Counted from the first letter of the stretch, positions 49,842 through 63,525 are shown. The stretch: 64,000 bases of DNA from Chamaea fasciata (GCA_029207755.1 JARCOQ010000012.1:15877679-15941678), one strand, 5' to 3'. The notes: a model not told the origin generated them from the letters alone. Numbers and translations: made by a program.

Positions 49842-52513
49842 GCTGGCCTTGCTGGGGCCTCAGACAGCCTGAAAAGAGGGAGAGAGAGTGTGTGTGTGCA
49901 ACACATGGAGTTCTGCTGCCCTTAGCCTTCCTGCCTTGCTTTTAGCTCTGAGTCTGTCAAGTGATGTTGATATCCATGGGACCAAGCTAATTCCAAACTC
50001 TATCCTAACTCTGGGACCCTCAGATCTGTTGTACTTCCCTCTTGCAGTGGCAGGGAAAGAGGAACTTCCAGTATTCCCTAACACTGGTGTGGTGTCCCTC
50101 GTGCTCTCTCGTGCTCTCTCTTGCTCTCTCTCGCTCTCTCTCGCTCTCTGACATAACCCCCAGACAACCTTTTCTCTCAATGCCTTTGCGTTAAGCCAGA
50201 CACCATGAAAGAGCTGCCCTGGGCCTGTGGCTCTGCCTCAGCCCTTCATACAGTCAGGAATCATCTGCCAGTTGTCTCCAGCCCTTGCCAGAGAAGATGT
50301 TCAGAGCTTTGGTTCCACAAGAACGTTCCCAGAGCGTGCAGGCAACACTAATTGGAGTGGCAGGGAATTGTTCGTTTGGCCACCTCTTTCTGTACCTGTC
50401 TGTTTTTAACGGTTAAACAAATACATGGATTTTAAAAGTGTTTCTGTTCATTTTGTAATATTTGTACTTGTTCCTTTGGAATGTATATCCTGTGAACAAC
50501 TTATATTGAATCCTGGTTGGTTTGGGTGTGTTCGTGCTGTGCGTGGCAGAGCCAGTGGGAACTGGCATGTGGCTTCTGGAAATGCAGAATCTTCTTTCTC
50601 CCTGAGGTCATGATCTGACACATGTATGGGAAATTAAAGTCATTCTTACATACTGTGAATGTGTACCAGATGGGGAAAACAAATCTGGTCTCTTCTCCCA
50701 AAATGAAAAGGGAAAAGAAATGCATTTGGGATTTCTGAATAATGCTGGTTTTGTCTAGGTATAGAGGAGAGTATTTCCCTCTTGCCCTGTTTTTGTGTGT
50801 TGTGCAGTTGGCCTTGAAGTGCAGACAGTGCACAGTTTGCTTCCTGTGCTGAGGCAGGAACCTTTCCAGCTCTTCCAGCACACTGATCTGGGGCTTTGGG
50901 ATCTGCTAAGTAAAGGGAAGTGGTGTCCTGGTGCCCGCTGCCCTTTGGCACTGGCTCCCAATCCAAACCTCCAGCACAGCTGATCATCCCCTGGGATTGC
51001 AGCAAAAAGGGCAGTGACACCCTGGGGTCCTGCTCTGAAAACCTCCCATGGCTTGTGGGGATTCTTCTCTTTTCCACAAAACTACCATGTCCTCCAGAAG
51101 GTTGTGTAGAAGAAATTCTTGGATCTGGAGTTACACTCTGCTTTTTAAAACCGAAGGCCAGGGAACTTGGAGTAAGAGCACTGCCAGGGCTGCCTTCACA
51201 TTTAACACAAAATTGTGAACCATGAGCTCAGTTTGGGGAAGTTTAGAGTGGATTCAATATTAGGGAAAGGTTTTGAAGCTGAAGGTAGATGTTGGCAACA
51301 ATATCATTCTGCTGAGTTGGGGTTGTTCAGGGCAGTGCAAGATTGCACAAAGGTCAGCTGGTTTGGATGTAGGAGCACCAGGCTTGCCTGAGGAACGGGG
51401 CAGGTGTGATGCTGGAAGCACGCACATTTTCTCCATAGACAGCACTTTTACCTGAATTTTGACTTTTTTTTTCTTCTTTTTTTTTTTTTAATACCGTTTT
51501 CCTGGTGCTTTCTACATTCAGTTGCATTTTGGCTGCTCTAAATAACTTGCCAGCATTGACCTTTGCTATCAGCTCTTGACTCTCTGCTATTGGGAAAATT
51601 GTCTCTCGATTCCCATATGTTATGGAACCTTTCTTTCCTCTGAATGGATTAATTGCCCAGGGGGAGACTCTCAGTCTTGTTCCAAGGCTTCTTGGAGCTG
51701 GTAAGATCCTTGTCCAGTGCCTTGTGGAACCCCAAGTAGCCTCTGTCTGTACATGTGCCAGCTCCTCAAAGACCTCAGGGTGCTTGAGATGCATTTTTAG
51801 AAGCCACATTGAAGTCTTCCCAGTTTTCCATTAATGGCAAGGGGCAGAATGTCTGGGGTGGAGGCGGTTGGAGTGAGCCCAGTGCTCCCCGGGTGTCCTC
51901 TGGTGTGGTGGTGAAGCCGCCTCTTCTCATTCTGTTCTGGCTGGCTCCAGGATGGGTCCCACAGGTGTGAAACCGCTCGGGCAGCAAGAGAGGCATTAAC
52001 AAAGCTTGTTTACTCATTTTGTTTAAGGATTAAAACAGGCAATTACCAAGCTCTGTCCCTACGCTGAACCCGCACAGCCCGTGTTTGCTGCCAGGTCCCC
52101 GCACAATGCCGGGACAAAGCTGTCTCAGCTTTCACCCCACAGAAACCTCTGTGGGTGGAATTCAATCTGGGCTATGCTCCGCTTCCTTCAGGTGCTGCGG
52201 AGGAGAGGTTGAGTGAGGAGCTGGAAATACGAGCACGGAGGCAGCTCCTGTGGTTAATGTGAGCGTGGTAGGGCTGCCCAGGGGTGCAGTGCCAGCCTTT
52301 TCTGCCTCTCCACCACCCCAAGTTCCTTGATGACGCAGAATGTAACTGTTAATTAGGCTGATGGTTTGTGGAGGAGGGATGGGAGGTCTGAGGGTGTTTC
52401 TGGGGGGAGTTGGTGCATGTTCTGTGATGCAAGCACCCACAGAATGCCATTTCTCGTACCTGGAGATTGCCTGGCAGGAGGTGCCAGGCTGTGTGTTTGC
52501 TGTGTTCAATAAA
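49842..52513 (+). other. CYB5B: CYB5B 3-prime UTR (putative)
   Basis: Candidate signals are ATTAAA at 50633-50638 and canonical AATAAA at 52508-52513 (followed by a GT-rich element). An impure CTCTCTCG repeat occupies 50096-50152, and a T-run lies at 51465-51490. No protein gene was recognised in this stretch. Confidence 0.55.
52508..52513 (+). terminator. CYB5B: Probable distal CYB5B polyadenylation signal
   Basis: AATAAA followed by GTGTAC and a later GGTGTGGGATGTTT stretch. It would give a 2.7-kb 3-prime UTR. Confidence 0.5.
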
Positions 52514-55500
52514 GGTGTACAACAAACAGGTGCAGAGTCCTGTCTTCCCCCAGGTGTGGGATGTTTAGTTACTCCATCCCTGTTACCTTGGAGTGAGTAA
52601 CCCCCATGTTACAGGGCTCAAATATCCAGTGTTGGTGAGCTACAGCAGACAAGGGATTTGCCTTCCTGTTGGTAGAGGAAAAGTCTTTTCCTTGGCAGAA
52701 GTTGGTGCTGAGCCTGTGCCAAGGATGATCGGCAGCATGTGTGACCCGATGGTCCCTGTGGGTATTGGGGAAGCAGCAGTTTGGGGCTAAGCACTGCACA
52801 AGCAGCTCCTGACTCCATACAATATTCCATGCTGTAATTACAGTGGGAGTCTCAAAAACTGCAGCAGGGCTTTACGCGGTTTTTACAGGGTTTTTATCTA
52901 CATCACCCTGATAATCCAAATCACCTCTTAGGAAGTGCCATGAAGAAGTGGAGGTGGAAGGGGCAGAGCAGCCATGGCCATGGGTTTTCTCTGGAAGAAG
53001 CCACATGGTGTGTGACGGTGGCACCACTGCCCTGTGGTCCCAGGACTCCCACGCTCACACCTCCACGAGCAGAGTGTGTAGGAGGGTTGTTTTCAATGGA
53101 AAGATGACATGAAGACCATAGAATTTGTCTCTCATTTGCATGTCTGCTTATCAAAGGATGTAACATCCCACTCCTGTGGCTGTCAGCAGAATCAGGGTCT
53201 TAAAATTTGCCTAATTATGGATCTCGTGGTACCATCAGCAGCCTCAGGGAAGCAATACTTGGTCGGAGCCTCACAGGAGGGAGCGGGAGGTCAGCAAGGT
53301 ACTGACTGGGGAAAAGGACATGGAAAATCAATGGGAACATCTGCTTTGGTCCTGGATTTCAGCTGAGATAATGTAGGGAAAAAGGGCATGAACTGAGTGG
53401 GAAGTGCAAGTTTTGGGGAGGAAGGTTGGGCTTTGTGTTCTTGGCAAGCACTGTCTCACTGTAAACTTTATTTATCTTTGATCTAGAGGAATTGGATCCA
53501 AAAATCAGAGAAATAAACAGAAGATTTCAGGACTATTTTTAAATCTCCTTCCAAGCGCTGCAGGGTCAGTACTGTGCATAGTCCTGCTCCTCCGAGCACC
53601 AGGAAGGATTTGCAGGGTGTCTGAGACAGAGATGGTAAAATTCAGGGGCCAAGGGGCCCCAGAAGAGTCCTGACACAGCCAACTTGTGTTTGCACATGAC
53701 AGCTTCCACTCTGGGACAGGGAGGCTATGATGGTTTTATTCCAGGATTGAATGGAAAGACCCCTTTAATGGGATTGACGTGTCCCTTCCGTTTTTAAAAC
53801 TCGCATGAACCAGGAACATTTTTAGGACACCAGCAAATCCCGTGCGCCTAGAGCTGGACCTTGCCCAGTGTCAGCCCGGCAGCCAAGTGTCCTGTTCCCT
53901 GTCACCAGGATGGGGACAGGGGGGGACCGTGTCTCCTGCCTGCAGTAACCGCCCTGCACAACCCTAATGCCCCCGTGCCTCCATCACGAGGGTGAAGTCA
54001 CCGCCAATGTCACACGCTGGTGTCACACGCTGGTGTCACCCGCACTGTGTTGTCTCTCCTCCAGGGACCCCACTAACAGAAATTACTATAAAACAGGTTT
54101 CCTGCCAGCCTCGGCAGCTCTAATGAGTCAGGAAGTCGTAAGTAATCTGGGAATAGGGGAACTGTTGACAGAGCCTAATTATTTTCTGACAGTCTTTCTA
54201 ACACCGTTAGAAAATAAAACACCTACATAGGCTCTGGAATCGCAGACTGGGTTAGTGATATTCTGCAGGCACCGCTAATTTGTCCCCACAATCCCGGTTT
54301 AGGCTCCTTCCCCCTCACACCTGCCGCTCTCCGGCTGCTTCTGCAGGAAGAGGAACTTTATAATAAAGAGAGAAAGTACCTCAGTGACACAGAACTGCTG
54401 CAGCCTGCTCCCACGGCTTTTCCATGTTCTGGGGCCCACAAGAGGAGTTTTATGGCTCTGACTGGATCCTGGGAAACCTTGTACGTGTGCTTTGTTGACT
54501 TGCCTCGGTGTTGTTACTCCCCCCCAGTCCTGCTGCTCTGTGCTGCACCATGGACTGACTAATCATTTATTTAGTCCTTTATAATTCTAATTGTCCAGGA
54601 CTGTTTGGTCCTCCCAAAAACCTGAATTATTCTTTCTCCGAATCTGGCCTTTGCCCATAGCCTCCCTGTCTTGAAATGCGGGGAGCACCAGGGCCTCTCT
54701 CCTTTTTAGCTGTTATCAGGGCAGTGCTTTGGAAGTTCCCCCAGGCTGGTGAGCACAGGAGGGATTGCGCAGCCAAGCTGCTCCTGCCTCATTCCAGGGA
54801 GTACCAGGACTCCTTTTATCTTTGCTTTGACCCCCCACTCTGTGTTGTTATTTGTGTTCTCCCAGCTCTGCCCTTCCCAGGACTCTGCAAAGCTCTTCAC
54901 AGCCAAACACGCTCCAGCAGCTGTCGTGGAGCTGCTGCTGCTGGGCCAGCAGCGTCCGGCCTTTCAGCGCTGTCGTTTCACTGCCCAGCCATGAATGCCT
55001 GTGCCCCTCAAAGGCACCTTCTCTGTCCTGAATTGCTTCATCCCTCAGCGTTCTGTCTCAGAGTGCTCTCTCAGCCACTTCCCTTTCAGAACTAAGATCT
55101 GTTTTCCTTCCCCACCACAGCCCATCTGGTGGTGGCACCTTTTCCAAGAGCCTCTGTCTCCCTCATCACTCAGACAGGAGGTGAGTATAGCAGTCTTACA
55201 GTCTTACTGTTTTCTCTGGATGCTTCCCAAACAATTCAGTTTTGTAGTGCTGGGATCACAATAGCTCTCCCTCATGGACAGACATTCTTCCTCCCTTGCA
55301 AGGCAGGGCAATCCCTGGCTGGCACAGATGAGTCCCCCTTTCCTTCTGAAGTTGTCAGGTTTGAGACTGACAAAGGGGAACCTTTCCCTTCAGCTCTTCC
55401 AAGTGTGACTGCTCCAAGAGAGCTAGAGAGGGACTTTGCAGTGCCAGGACAAGGTGAAATGGCTTCCCACTGCCAGAGGGAAGATGGGATAATGGGATTA

Positions 55501-57200
55501 GATGGGATAATGGGAAGGAACTCCTGGCTGTGAGGGTGGTGAGGCCCTGGCACAGGTTGCCCAGGGAAGCTGTGGTTGCCCCATCCCTGGACATTTTGCT
55601 GAGGGTCTCAGTGATCACAGCAAACCCTTTTGGAAGACTTTTAACTAGGGAGGACACTCGTGCCTGGCTTGAACAATGCGAGGGTGAGCTGTGCTGAACA
55701 CCCTGAAACAGCAGCAGACCTGTGGTGTGCCATGACCGAGTGTTCCTGGGGGCTGGGATGGCTGTATCCCGGCTGTCACTGCCCAGGTAAGGGTGTTGGA
55801 GGCTGCCATGGCACACGTGGGCAGGGGCTGGTCACCAGGTGTGATGGCTGATGGACAGGGATGAAATCCAGAGATGTACTGGAGTCGTGTGCCCTCCTGC
55901 CACACCATGAATGAAGTCAGGTGGAGGAGGCAAAAAGCCAGGACAGCTCCAGGAATTAAAGCAGCTTGTCTGGGATGAAAGAGAAACCGACTTCAAATGC
56001 CACCAACCACGCACTGTGCAGCTGCCACTGCTCTGCCAGGGCTGTGAGACACGGACACCACGCGTGTCCCACCCTGACACCACGGGCACTGCCTGGCACC
56101 CTGCGGGCCAGGGGATGCAGCAGAACAGCGTAGCATGGCAGAACAGAGTGCCGGCGCTCCAGGGAACAACTCAGTGGTGTCACAAGCGTGGGGCTGTGGT
56201 CGTGTGCTTGGTGACACCAGTGTGGCCATCCCACAGTGCCCGACTGACCGGCAGGGCACGGGGCTCAAGGGTTGTTCACTGGCTGTTGGGCTGCAGGGAG
56301 CACATGGAAGACACTGAGTGTTTTTAGAGGGAGGTTTCGTTGGGATCTGAGAGCGGACTGGCAAGGAGCTGGCAGCAGGAGGGACGGGAGCCAACCTTTT
56401 GGTGTCCCAGGGAAACTGGACCCTGTGCGGCGCCGGAGGCACGCGGCAGCTGTTCACAGCTCCTTCCGCCTCCATTTTTCACAGCTTAAGCACTCGCCTG
56501 GCACCTCCATCCACTCACACACAACCCCTCTTGCTTTCCCATCCTTTCCCCACTTTCAAAGCAGATTTTGGACACTTTGGAAAAGTAATTTTAAGTCTGT
56601 GCGGGACACCTTTCCACACCTCCTCCCCCTTCTTACACCTTTCAGGGAAAGGGCCTCCCAAACTCCCTCACAAGAACTCAGTACTCGCGTTCTCCCGATT
56701 CCCCACATGCGGGTCACTTGTTTCTTAAGGCAGCTGCCATCCGTGTCAATGATAACCCACTGTTGACACTGCTTTTGCATATTCACGGTATTCGGAAATG
56801 CTGTTTTTTTTGGGACAAGATCCGCCAGTGGGTTTGCCAGCTCTGCCTTGTGGGTTTCCATGGCAGAGCGCTGAAGCTGGATGGAGCTCTGGTGGTATCA
56901 CCGCCGGCCCTGACCCGCGGAGTGTCCTCACGACCCCCAGCCCCTGGAGAGAAGGGTCGGGCACACCCCCCGAGGCACAGCCCTGGCCGCGGGAGCGGGG
57001 GGCAACCGGTGCTGCCGCCCTCACCCCGGGAGAGAGGTGAGATGAGAGACCATCCCGGGGGCTCCCGCGAGGGTCTAGCGCGGCCGCCCTCACGCCGGGG
57101 TGCTCCCCAAAAGGGCTCCCCTGAGGCACCAGCCCGGCCCCCTCATCCCGGGGGGCTCAGAGTCCATCCTGGGGCTGCCCTTGAAGGGCTCTCCCGGGCC
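52514..57200. other. CYB5B-NFAT5 intergenic region
   Basis: No gene recognised. It contains a CR1 fragment (55410-55610) and two AT-rich islands (about 54067-54240 and 54550-54600) in GC-rich surroundings that could be conserved regulatory elements. Otherwise it is unique sequence, becoming CpG-rich after 56880. Confidence 0.5.
55410..55610 (+). mobile_element. CR1 LINE 3-prime fragment
   Basis: AAATGGCTTCCCACTGCCAG, GGCCCTGGCACAGGTTGCCC and AGGGAAGCTGTGGTTGCCCC. The first half resembles the copy at 9310-9628, suggesting the same subfamily. Confidence 0.85.
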
Positions 57201-57661
57201 CCCGGCTCCCGGGGGCTCCTCTCAGTGCAGGGCGCTCCCTGAGGGTCCATCGCACCCCCCCCACCCCTTCCAGACTCTTCCCCCGCACCCCCCCGCGTGC
57301 GCACGCGCGGCCGCTCCGCCCCCGCCGGTCCCGGTCCTCCCCTCACGCAGGCGCAGAGCGGCCGCGCCGCCGCCGTTCCCCGCCGGCCCCTCCCGTGGCC
57401 CGCGCAGGCGCAGCGGGCTCGGAGCGGCGTCGGGCGCGCTCCGCTGCACACCGGCCCTGCGAGCGCCGCCCGCTCCCGCAGCCCCGGCCCGACCGCCCGC
57501 CCGTCCCGCCGACCGCGGCCCCGCCGTGCGCACCGCGCGCTCCCCCGGCCCGTGTCTCCGCTCCGCTCCGCGCGCGGCGGAGGCAGCCGCGCCCCCCCCC
57601 CCCGGCCCGGCCCCCCCCTCCTCCCGCCGCCCCCTCGCCCCCGCCGGGCCGCGGAGCTGCG
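57200..57661 (+). promoter_or_regulatory. NFAT5: NFAT5 CpG-island promoter and 5-prime UTR
   Basis: Extremely CpG-dense, TATA-less sequence with GC boxes, CGCAGGCGCA (NRF1-like) near 57345-57355 and 57403-57412, and C-runs at 57592-57602. Long open frames on both strands reflect base composition. The island extends to about 58100. Confidence 0.65.
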
Positions 57662-57734
57662 ATGCCCTCGGACTTCATCTCTCTGCTCAGCGCCGACCTC
57701 GACCTCGAGTCCCCCAAGTCGCTCTATTCCAAGG
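57662..57734 (+). CDS. NFAT5: NFAT5 (TonEBP) first coding exon, partial gene
   Basis: Rel-homology transcription factor that drives osmoprotective genes under hypertonic stress. Only the first coding exon lies in the window: 24 codons plus one base, reading MPSDFISLLSADLDLESPKS then LYSK, essentially identical to the human N-terminus (LYSR), with a GTGAGT donor at 57735. The next exon should complete the Asp codon, but no acceptor and matching sequence was found before the window ends. The gene is complete only in the sense that it continues past the edge. Head-to-tail with CYB5B as in human. Confidence 0.95.
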
Positions 57735-60700
57735 GTGAGTGCCCGCGGCGGGCTGTGCGGGCGGGGGAGGGGGGGGGGGAAGGCAGCGCCGGTACCGCCG
57801 GGCCCGCGCTCCGGGCCGCCCCGGGCCCCGCGGGGCATCGCCCGCCCGCCGCCCCCGCCGCGGGATGCGCGTCCGGAGGGGCCCCGGAGCCGCGCGGGGC
57901 CGCCCCGGCTCCCCCGGCCGCATTCCTGGCCCGGCCGCGGCCGCCGCAAGAATGTGTCCCGACAGGTTCCGGCGGCGGGGCCGGCGGCGGGGGGCTGCGG
58001 CCCGCCCGGGGTCCCTCCCGGGGTCCCCCCCGGCCCCGGCTCTGCCCGGCCCCGGGAACGGAGACGCTCCGGCCCGGAGCGGGAACTAACGGGGAGCGCG
58101 GGCGGGTGGGGGTCCCCAGAGCTGCTCATTAAGATCTCCCGGGAAGGCGGTTCGGCGGAAGGAGAAGGCTCGGGTTTTTGGGGCGGGATGCCCTGGTTCG
58201 GAGTAAAAACAGAGCCCGGGAAGCGGGGGGGTCCTGGATCCCGGTGCCGGGAGCTCGGAGCATCTCCGGGCGTTATCCCCGTGCACGGGGGTAAGGCAGC
58301 ATCGTCCGTGGGCAGTCGGACCAGGAAGGGATGAAGTGGGTTTAAAAGTAAATTAAATTAACTTCTGTTTTCATAATACCGAGTTCGAGCTCTGACAAAT
58401 GCACGTGAACATGGGTAAGTTCGTCAGGACTAGTGTTACGTACTACAGAGTTTTAAACTCATTTTCTCGCGTTTAAAAGACTTGAAATCCACTACTATTA
58501 GTTTGTGATACTAGAAGTACCTGTTAACAGTTTTCTTACTGCCCACAGTACAGTTGGTGAGGGGAGCAGTTTTGAGGCCATAAGACGAAATAGATGGCAA
58601 GTCTATTATTACCCTGAGGTGAAGGTTTAAACCAGTTTAATGTTGTTACAGAAAAGAATTAATTTTTTTAAGGACTTTAACATGGTCATTAACTTCGAGT
58701 TGTGTGTTGGTAAGAGATGGAGGTATAGGAAATAAAAAGACTTCAGTGAATTAAAAGTGCATATTGGAAGCTCTCAAACTGCTCAGAGTAATTCTCTCTC
58801 CCTTTAAAGTTATCACTGGTAGCTTGTAAGGTTTTTTTGGATGTTACTAGAGGTGCTCAAGGCTCTCTGGTTACTCAGCACAATGTGTTCCAGTTGGTTT
58901 CAGTCCTAGTGCCGACAGTAGGAGGAGTATTTTGGAACAGGGTAGTTCAATTATAAAAACAGGTGATAAACCCCATTGAAGTTATGATTTATCCTACTGG
59001 AAGTTTGGGAAGCGTGAGTTGTTAGTTTGTAACACATTGGAAATAAAAAGGTTCTGTGTAAGTCACAACACTGCTTCAAGGACTTGTTCATTGAGCAGAA
59101 CTTTAGAACTGCCCAGTCTTACTGTGAATTCTCTCTTATTTTTTTGTATTTAATGGAATGATTGAGTGTTTCAGGCTGGAAAAGAGTCTCAAACCCGTTA
59201 ATCAAGAGTGTATTTCTCTTCCGGTGCACAGATGTGGGTTCAGAGCTGGAAGAGGTTGAGGGAAGGATGTTGTGGTCACAGTGAGCTGCTTGATCCAAGC
59301 GAGATGCCACGACCGAGGTGTATAGTGCAGAGAAGGGTTATAAAGAGGTTAAAGCAAGTTTTGCCTTTCATATTTTGTCACAACAAAAGATCAGGGAGAT
59401 GATAAGCTGAAATGCAATGTAAACTTCAGAATCAATGAATACACTCCTTGAGGATGACTAGTGAAGCAATTGTGGGTATGATTTTAGCTGGATTTAGGAA
59501 AAGGCGTTTCTGGTTCTCTGACTGATCAGAACACGCTCCAGCCTACCTTTTTTTTTTTTTTTTTATTCCTAGATAGATACAGATAAGTTTATCCTGTGGA
59601 CAAGTGCTCTGGCTCAGGGTACAAGTACAACTGATGAGATAAAGGGAAAGGTCTGAACACAGTGAGGGAACCACAAATATGCATTTATGATGAGGGTGTG
59701 TTCGCGCCAGTAGTTTCTTACAACCGCTCTGCTTTTAGCCGCGCGGCCGCCCCGCGGGTGGAATCCAGCCCCAGGTTGAACCGGGGCCAGCCCCTCTGCT
59801 CTGAATCGCATTCCTGAGCACGCCGGGAGCTTGTGGCTGTCGATCCCGGCCTCGGGAGCCCTCCCATCCCCGGTGGGAGCTGGGGAGCACAGGCAGAGGT
59901 TCTGACAGCAGCTCAGGTTGGGGCGTCTGCAGAGTTACTGGGGTTTCTGACACAGAAAACTTGGTTTGTTGGAGTTAAAGCGGCAGAGTCTGCCTGCAGT
60001 GATTAAAAAAAAGCATAGTTACGTTTGGAAACCCAGAAACCGAAGATTTTAGTAATAAGATTTTTTTTGGGGGGGTGTATTTTCTCCCCTTCTCTGGACA
60101 GGCGGAGTTATGTCATCAGCCCGTCCCCGCACCATGTGTTAAACGTTTTGGCTTGCACCACCATCTCAGTTAAGAGTTTTGTTTTCATATTCTCATAAAA
60201 AAAAGTTAAACAAAACTCTGAAAGCCCCCACACCTCAGGTGAGTGTGAGTGGGTAATATAAACTCAGCCCGCAGTGTGAGTCGATAATGTAAACTCTGCT
60301 CCGATAAGTCATTCGAGCAATTTCTTTTCGTTTATGCGTATCTTGGGAAAGGGAGTATTTTCTTTGCGTATCTAAATACTTCATATTCCAGTTTTTTCCC
60401 CTGTAGGTGTATATCCACGAGCAGCTGCAGCCAGAATGAATTCCCACGTGCACAGTTCAGGCAGTTGTGTGCTCCTCTTTTCCTTGTGGCTCTGCTCGCG
60501 CCAACTCTGACGTGGCCACAGTGAGCTGGACTGGGAGCTGATCATGTTAAAATTAACTCAGCTTCTCCCTTATTCTTTCCCAAAGGAAAAGGGGAGGAGA
60601 AATGTTGGTTTTTAATGGGGTGAGTGTCTTGTGCTTGCTGTAGGTCTTCATGAATGGCTTGTGCTGACTCAAGGAAGGGACGTGTAGAAACTGGCCTTGG

Positions 60701-62714
60701 GGAAAGGTGGGACTAGTTCTTTCAGCAGCTTATATTTGCTTGAAACGATAGTGAAACTCCACTAAACTTGAAGGCCTCTGTGATAGGATCTCTAAATATT
60801 TTATATATTGGTTGTAGCTGTTAAAAGTGAAAGACATGGGAAGTGTGGACTCCAAGGCCTGTTGCTGGAGCTCATCCCACAGACCCTGAGGAGCTGACTT
60901 GTGTCAAGGACTAAAACCACTATTTTAATGTATAGTCAATATTAAATAATGTATAGTCAGTCAAGAAATGCTTTGTAACCATTGCAGAAGGATGGCATCT
61001 CCTACTAAGAAGTTAATAGAGATATTAAAAGAATGCATCACTTCATGCTGAAAGTATTTAGGCTGTAGTATGTTTCTTTCCCATCTTTACGTAACACACT
61101 GTCCTTTTTGGAATAAACCAACCCAAATGTGCATACAGATTAGTAATGTAGTAGAAAAATCACTGGAGCATAAAACCTAAAACCTCGAGGCTGGTTGTCC
61201 TGTGGTTGAATATCATCTGCAGCATTCAAATAGAATAAAGTTGGCTCTTCATTGGCAACAGGCAGAGGTGAAAACCTGTAATTAAAGCAGTTCATCAGAT
61301 GTCAGGTACCAAATCTGATTAAAAATGGGATTAATTTAGCTAATACATTTACTTTAAGTTACCCAATAATGTGTGTGTACTAATAAAATGGCATTTTTGC
61401 ACTGCAGCAAGTGCAGTTATGAGGGTTTTTTTCATGTCCCGGATTTTGCTTTCCACAATGGAGTTTCTGTAAAACTGAGAGACTTCCTGGAATTTGGTAG
61501 CAACAAGAAGAATGTTAGTAGTCTGATAAATAGCTCTTTTGCCCTAAAAATGTCATATAACCAAAACTCAAACGCTCTTCATGCGTAAATGTGAACTGAC
61601 TGTAATCCACTTGTGTTTGCTGGGAACTGTGATACAAAACGTGGGGTTTGGTGATTTTTCTTTTTCCCTACCAGAGCTCTTTTCTTCCTGTGATCCCAAG
61701 GATAACTCTAATAAGGCAGTGACTAAATTATCGAAAAGGGATGGAAAAGATGCTTTATAAAAATAGCTTAGAACTTTAGAACTAGTACTAGCGGGTTTTA
61801 GGAATAGAAATCAGACTTGGCTTCTTTTTGCAGCAATTTTTATCTTCTTTTTGTAGCTGATAGAAGGTGCCACGGTGGGTGAGCTGTGCTGAGTGTTCCG
61901 TGAGGGATGGATCCCTACATCCACCTCCCGCAGCTCTTCCAGCTGCCCCCGGGACATTCTGGCTTAACCAAAATGGATTCAACCAAAGTTCCTTAACTTG
62001 TGCGTCAGCCTCGTAAATGTCCTTTCCTCCTTGGAATCTTCCTCCTTATTGGCTTTCGAAACAAAACCCTGGAATGTGTTGCTGCAAGATGATTGTGTGA
62101 TGCTGGGGGTAGGGGGAGGACTTTGAATTCACAGCTTTCCGGGGTGTAATTTGAATATTCCGGTGGCAGAGCTGTCTGAACAGCCCCTTCTCCTCACCGT
62201 CTGTTCTCACCCGTGGACTGTGCTCTGAATCGTGCCAGCACAATTGTTGTTTGTGGTTGGGAGATGAATGGGATTGGGAAACTGATCTAGAATGGGGATA
62301 TTGTACTTCTGATCGGATTTTCTCACATTGTTCTGCTTCCTGGTCTAGTTGCTGTGCAGCTGCACAAGGAGTGGTGTCACGGCAGGAAAGGAGGGCTCTG
62401 GAGCACCGGGATCGAGTGGTGGAGGTGGGAGCAGATGAGCTAAAACTGCTGAACTGGCTCTGCCATGGGAAGAAATGCTCCTTGCATTGTGCCTTCTGTA
62501 GCATTTGCCGTGCCTGTGCTCTTGTGTCGAGACCTGGACAGGCAGGATTCCTGCTGGGGCTGCTTTCTGGGAATTGGTTTGGGAATCTGCTTCTGGAGCT
62601 TGGAGAGCTGGGCAGGACACCACAGAGGCTCCCTGCCACAGGTGGTGGTGAAGTAGTATGAGGTTGCTCCTGCCTTGGCTTCCCCAGTGCTTCTCTGTTT
62701 GTACCCAAGTGTAA

Positions 62715-62890
62715 ATCATGGAATGGTTGAGGTTGGAAAAGACCTTTAAGATCCCCAAGCCGAAGTGTCAGGCCAGCACCTCCGTGTTCGCCACTCACAG
62801 TGTCCTCACGTGTCACATCCACACAGTTTTTGAACACTTCCAGGGATGGGGACTCCCCCAGGGCCCTGGGCAGCCCTTTCCATGGAGAAA
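62715..62890 (-). mobile_element. CR1 LINE 3-prime fragment, antisense
   Basis: Starts AATCATGGAATGGTTGAGGT, then TTGGAAAAGACCTTTAAGAT and ends GGCAGCCCTTTCCATGGAG, the reverse-complement CR1 tail. Confidence 0.85.
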
Positions 62891-63014
62891 TGTGTGGTTC
62901 TTTGCTTCTAAGACTAGTTGGATTCTTTGTCAGTTTTACTTGTTTCAGATACTTTGTCCTTCTCTGAAAGTTGTAGTTTTTCAGTTAGAAAATGTCCATA
63001 CATTGCCCAATTCT

Positions 63015-63165
63015 TTTGTTCCTTCAAGTGTCCAGGGCCAGGTTGGACAAGGCTTGGAGTGACCTGGTCTATTGGAAGGTGTCCCTGCCCATGGCAGGGT
63101 GTGGAATGAGATGAGCTTTTGGTTCCTTCCAGCCCAAATCGTTCCATGGTTCTGTGATTCTGTAC
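63015..63165 (+). mobile_element. CR1 LINE 3-prime fragment, sense
   Basis: GTGTCCAGGGCCAGGTTGG, GGTGTCCCTGCCCATGGCAG and terminal GTTCCATGGTTCTGTGATTC. Confidence 0.87.
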
Positions 63166-63396
63166 TGCAGATTAGTGTTGTCAAGAAGTAGAATTTTCTC
63201 ATCTTACGTTTCTGAGGGTGTAGATTAAGATTTTTCATTTCTTTATGGAGCATCTGACCTTTATTTATAAGTTTTCAATGGCACAGTTACCTTTTGGTAT
63301 CTGTAACAAAAAAATGATTGACATCCTGGAGGCTTTATCTGACTTTCGTGCTGGTTACACAGGTTGTGGGTTGTGTAGTTTTATATGAAATGTATT

Positions 63397-63525
63397 TCAC
63401 AGAATCATTTCGCTTGTAAAAGACCTCTAAGGTTGAGTCCAACTTTTTGGTGATCCCCACCTTGTTGACCAGACCAGAGCACTGAGTGCCACGTCCAGCC
63501 AGTCCTTGAACACTTCCAGGGATGG
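63397..63525 (-). mobile_element. CR1 LINE 3-prime fragment, antisense
   Basis: TTTCACAGAATCATTTCGCT at the reversed terminus, then AAGACCTCTAAGGTTGAGTC and CACTTCCAGGGATGG. Confidence 0.83.

Noticed and set aside
57143..58334. Long open frames on both strands around NFAT5 exon 1
   Set aside because: Same compositional effect; only the 73-nt exon matches a known protein.
58330..62700. Possible further NFAT5 exons in the AT-rich part of intron 1
   Set aside because: No stretch continues the expected D-S-L-K-L sequence after a consensus acceptor in the right phase.
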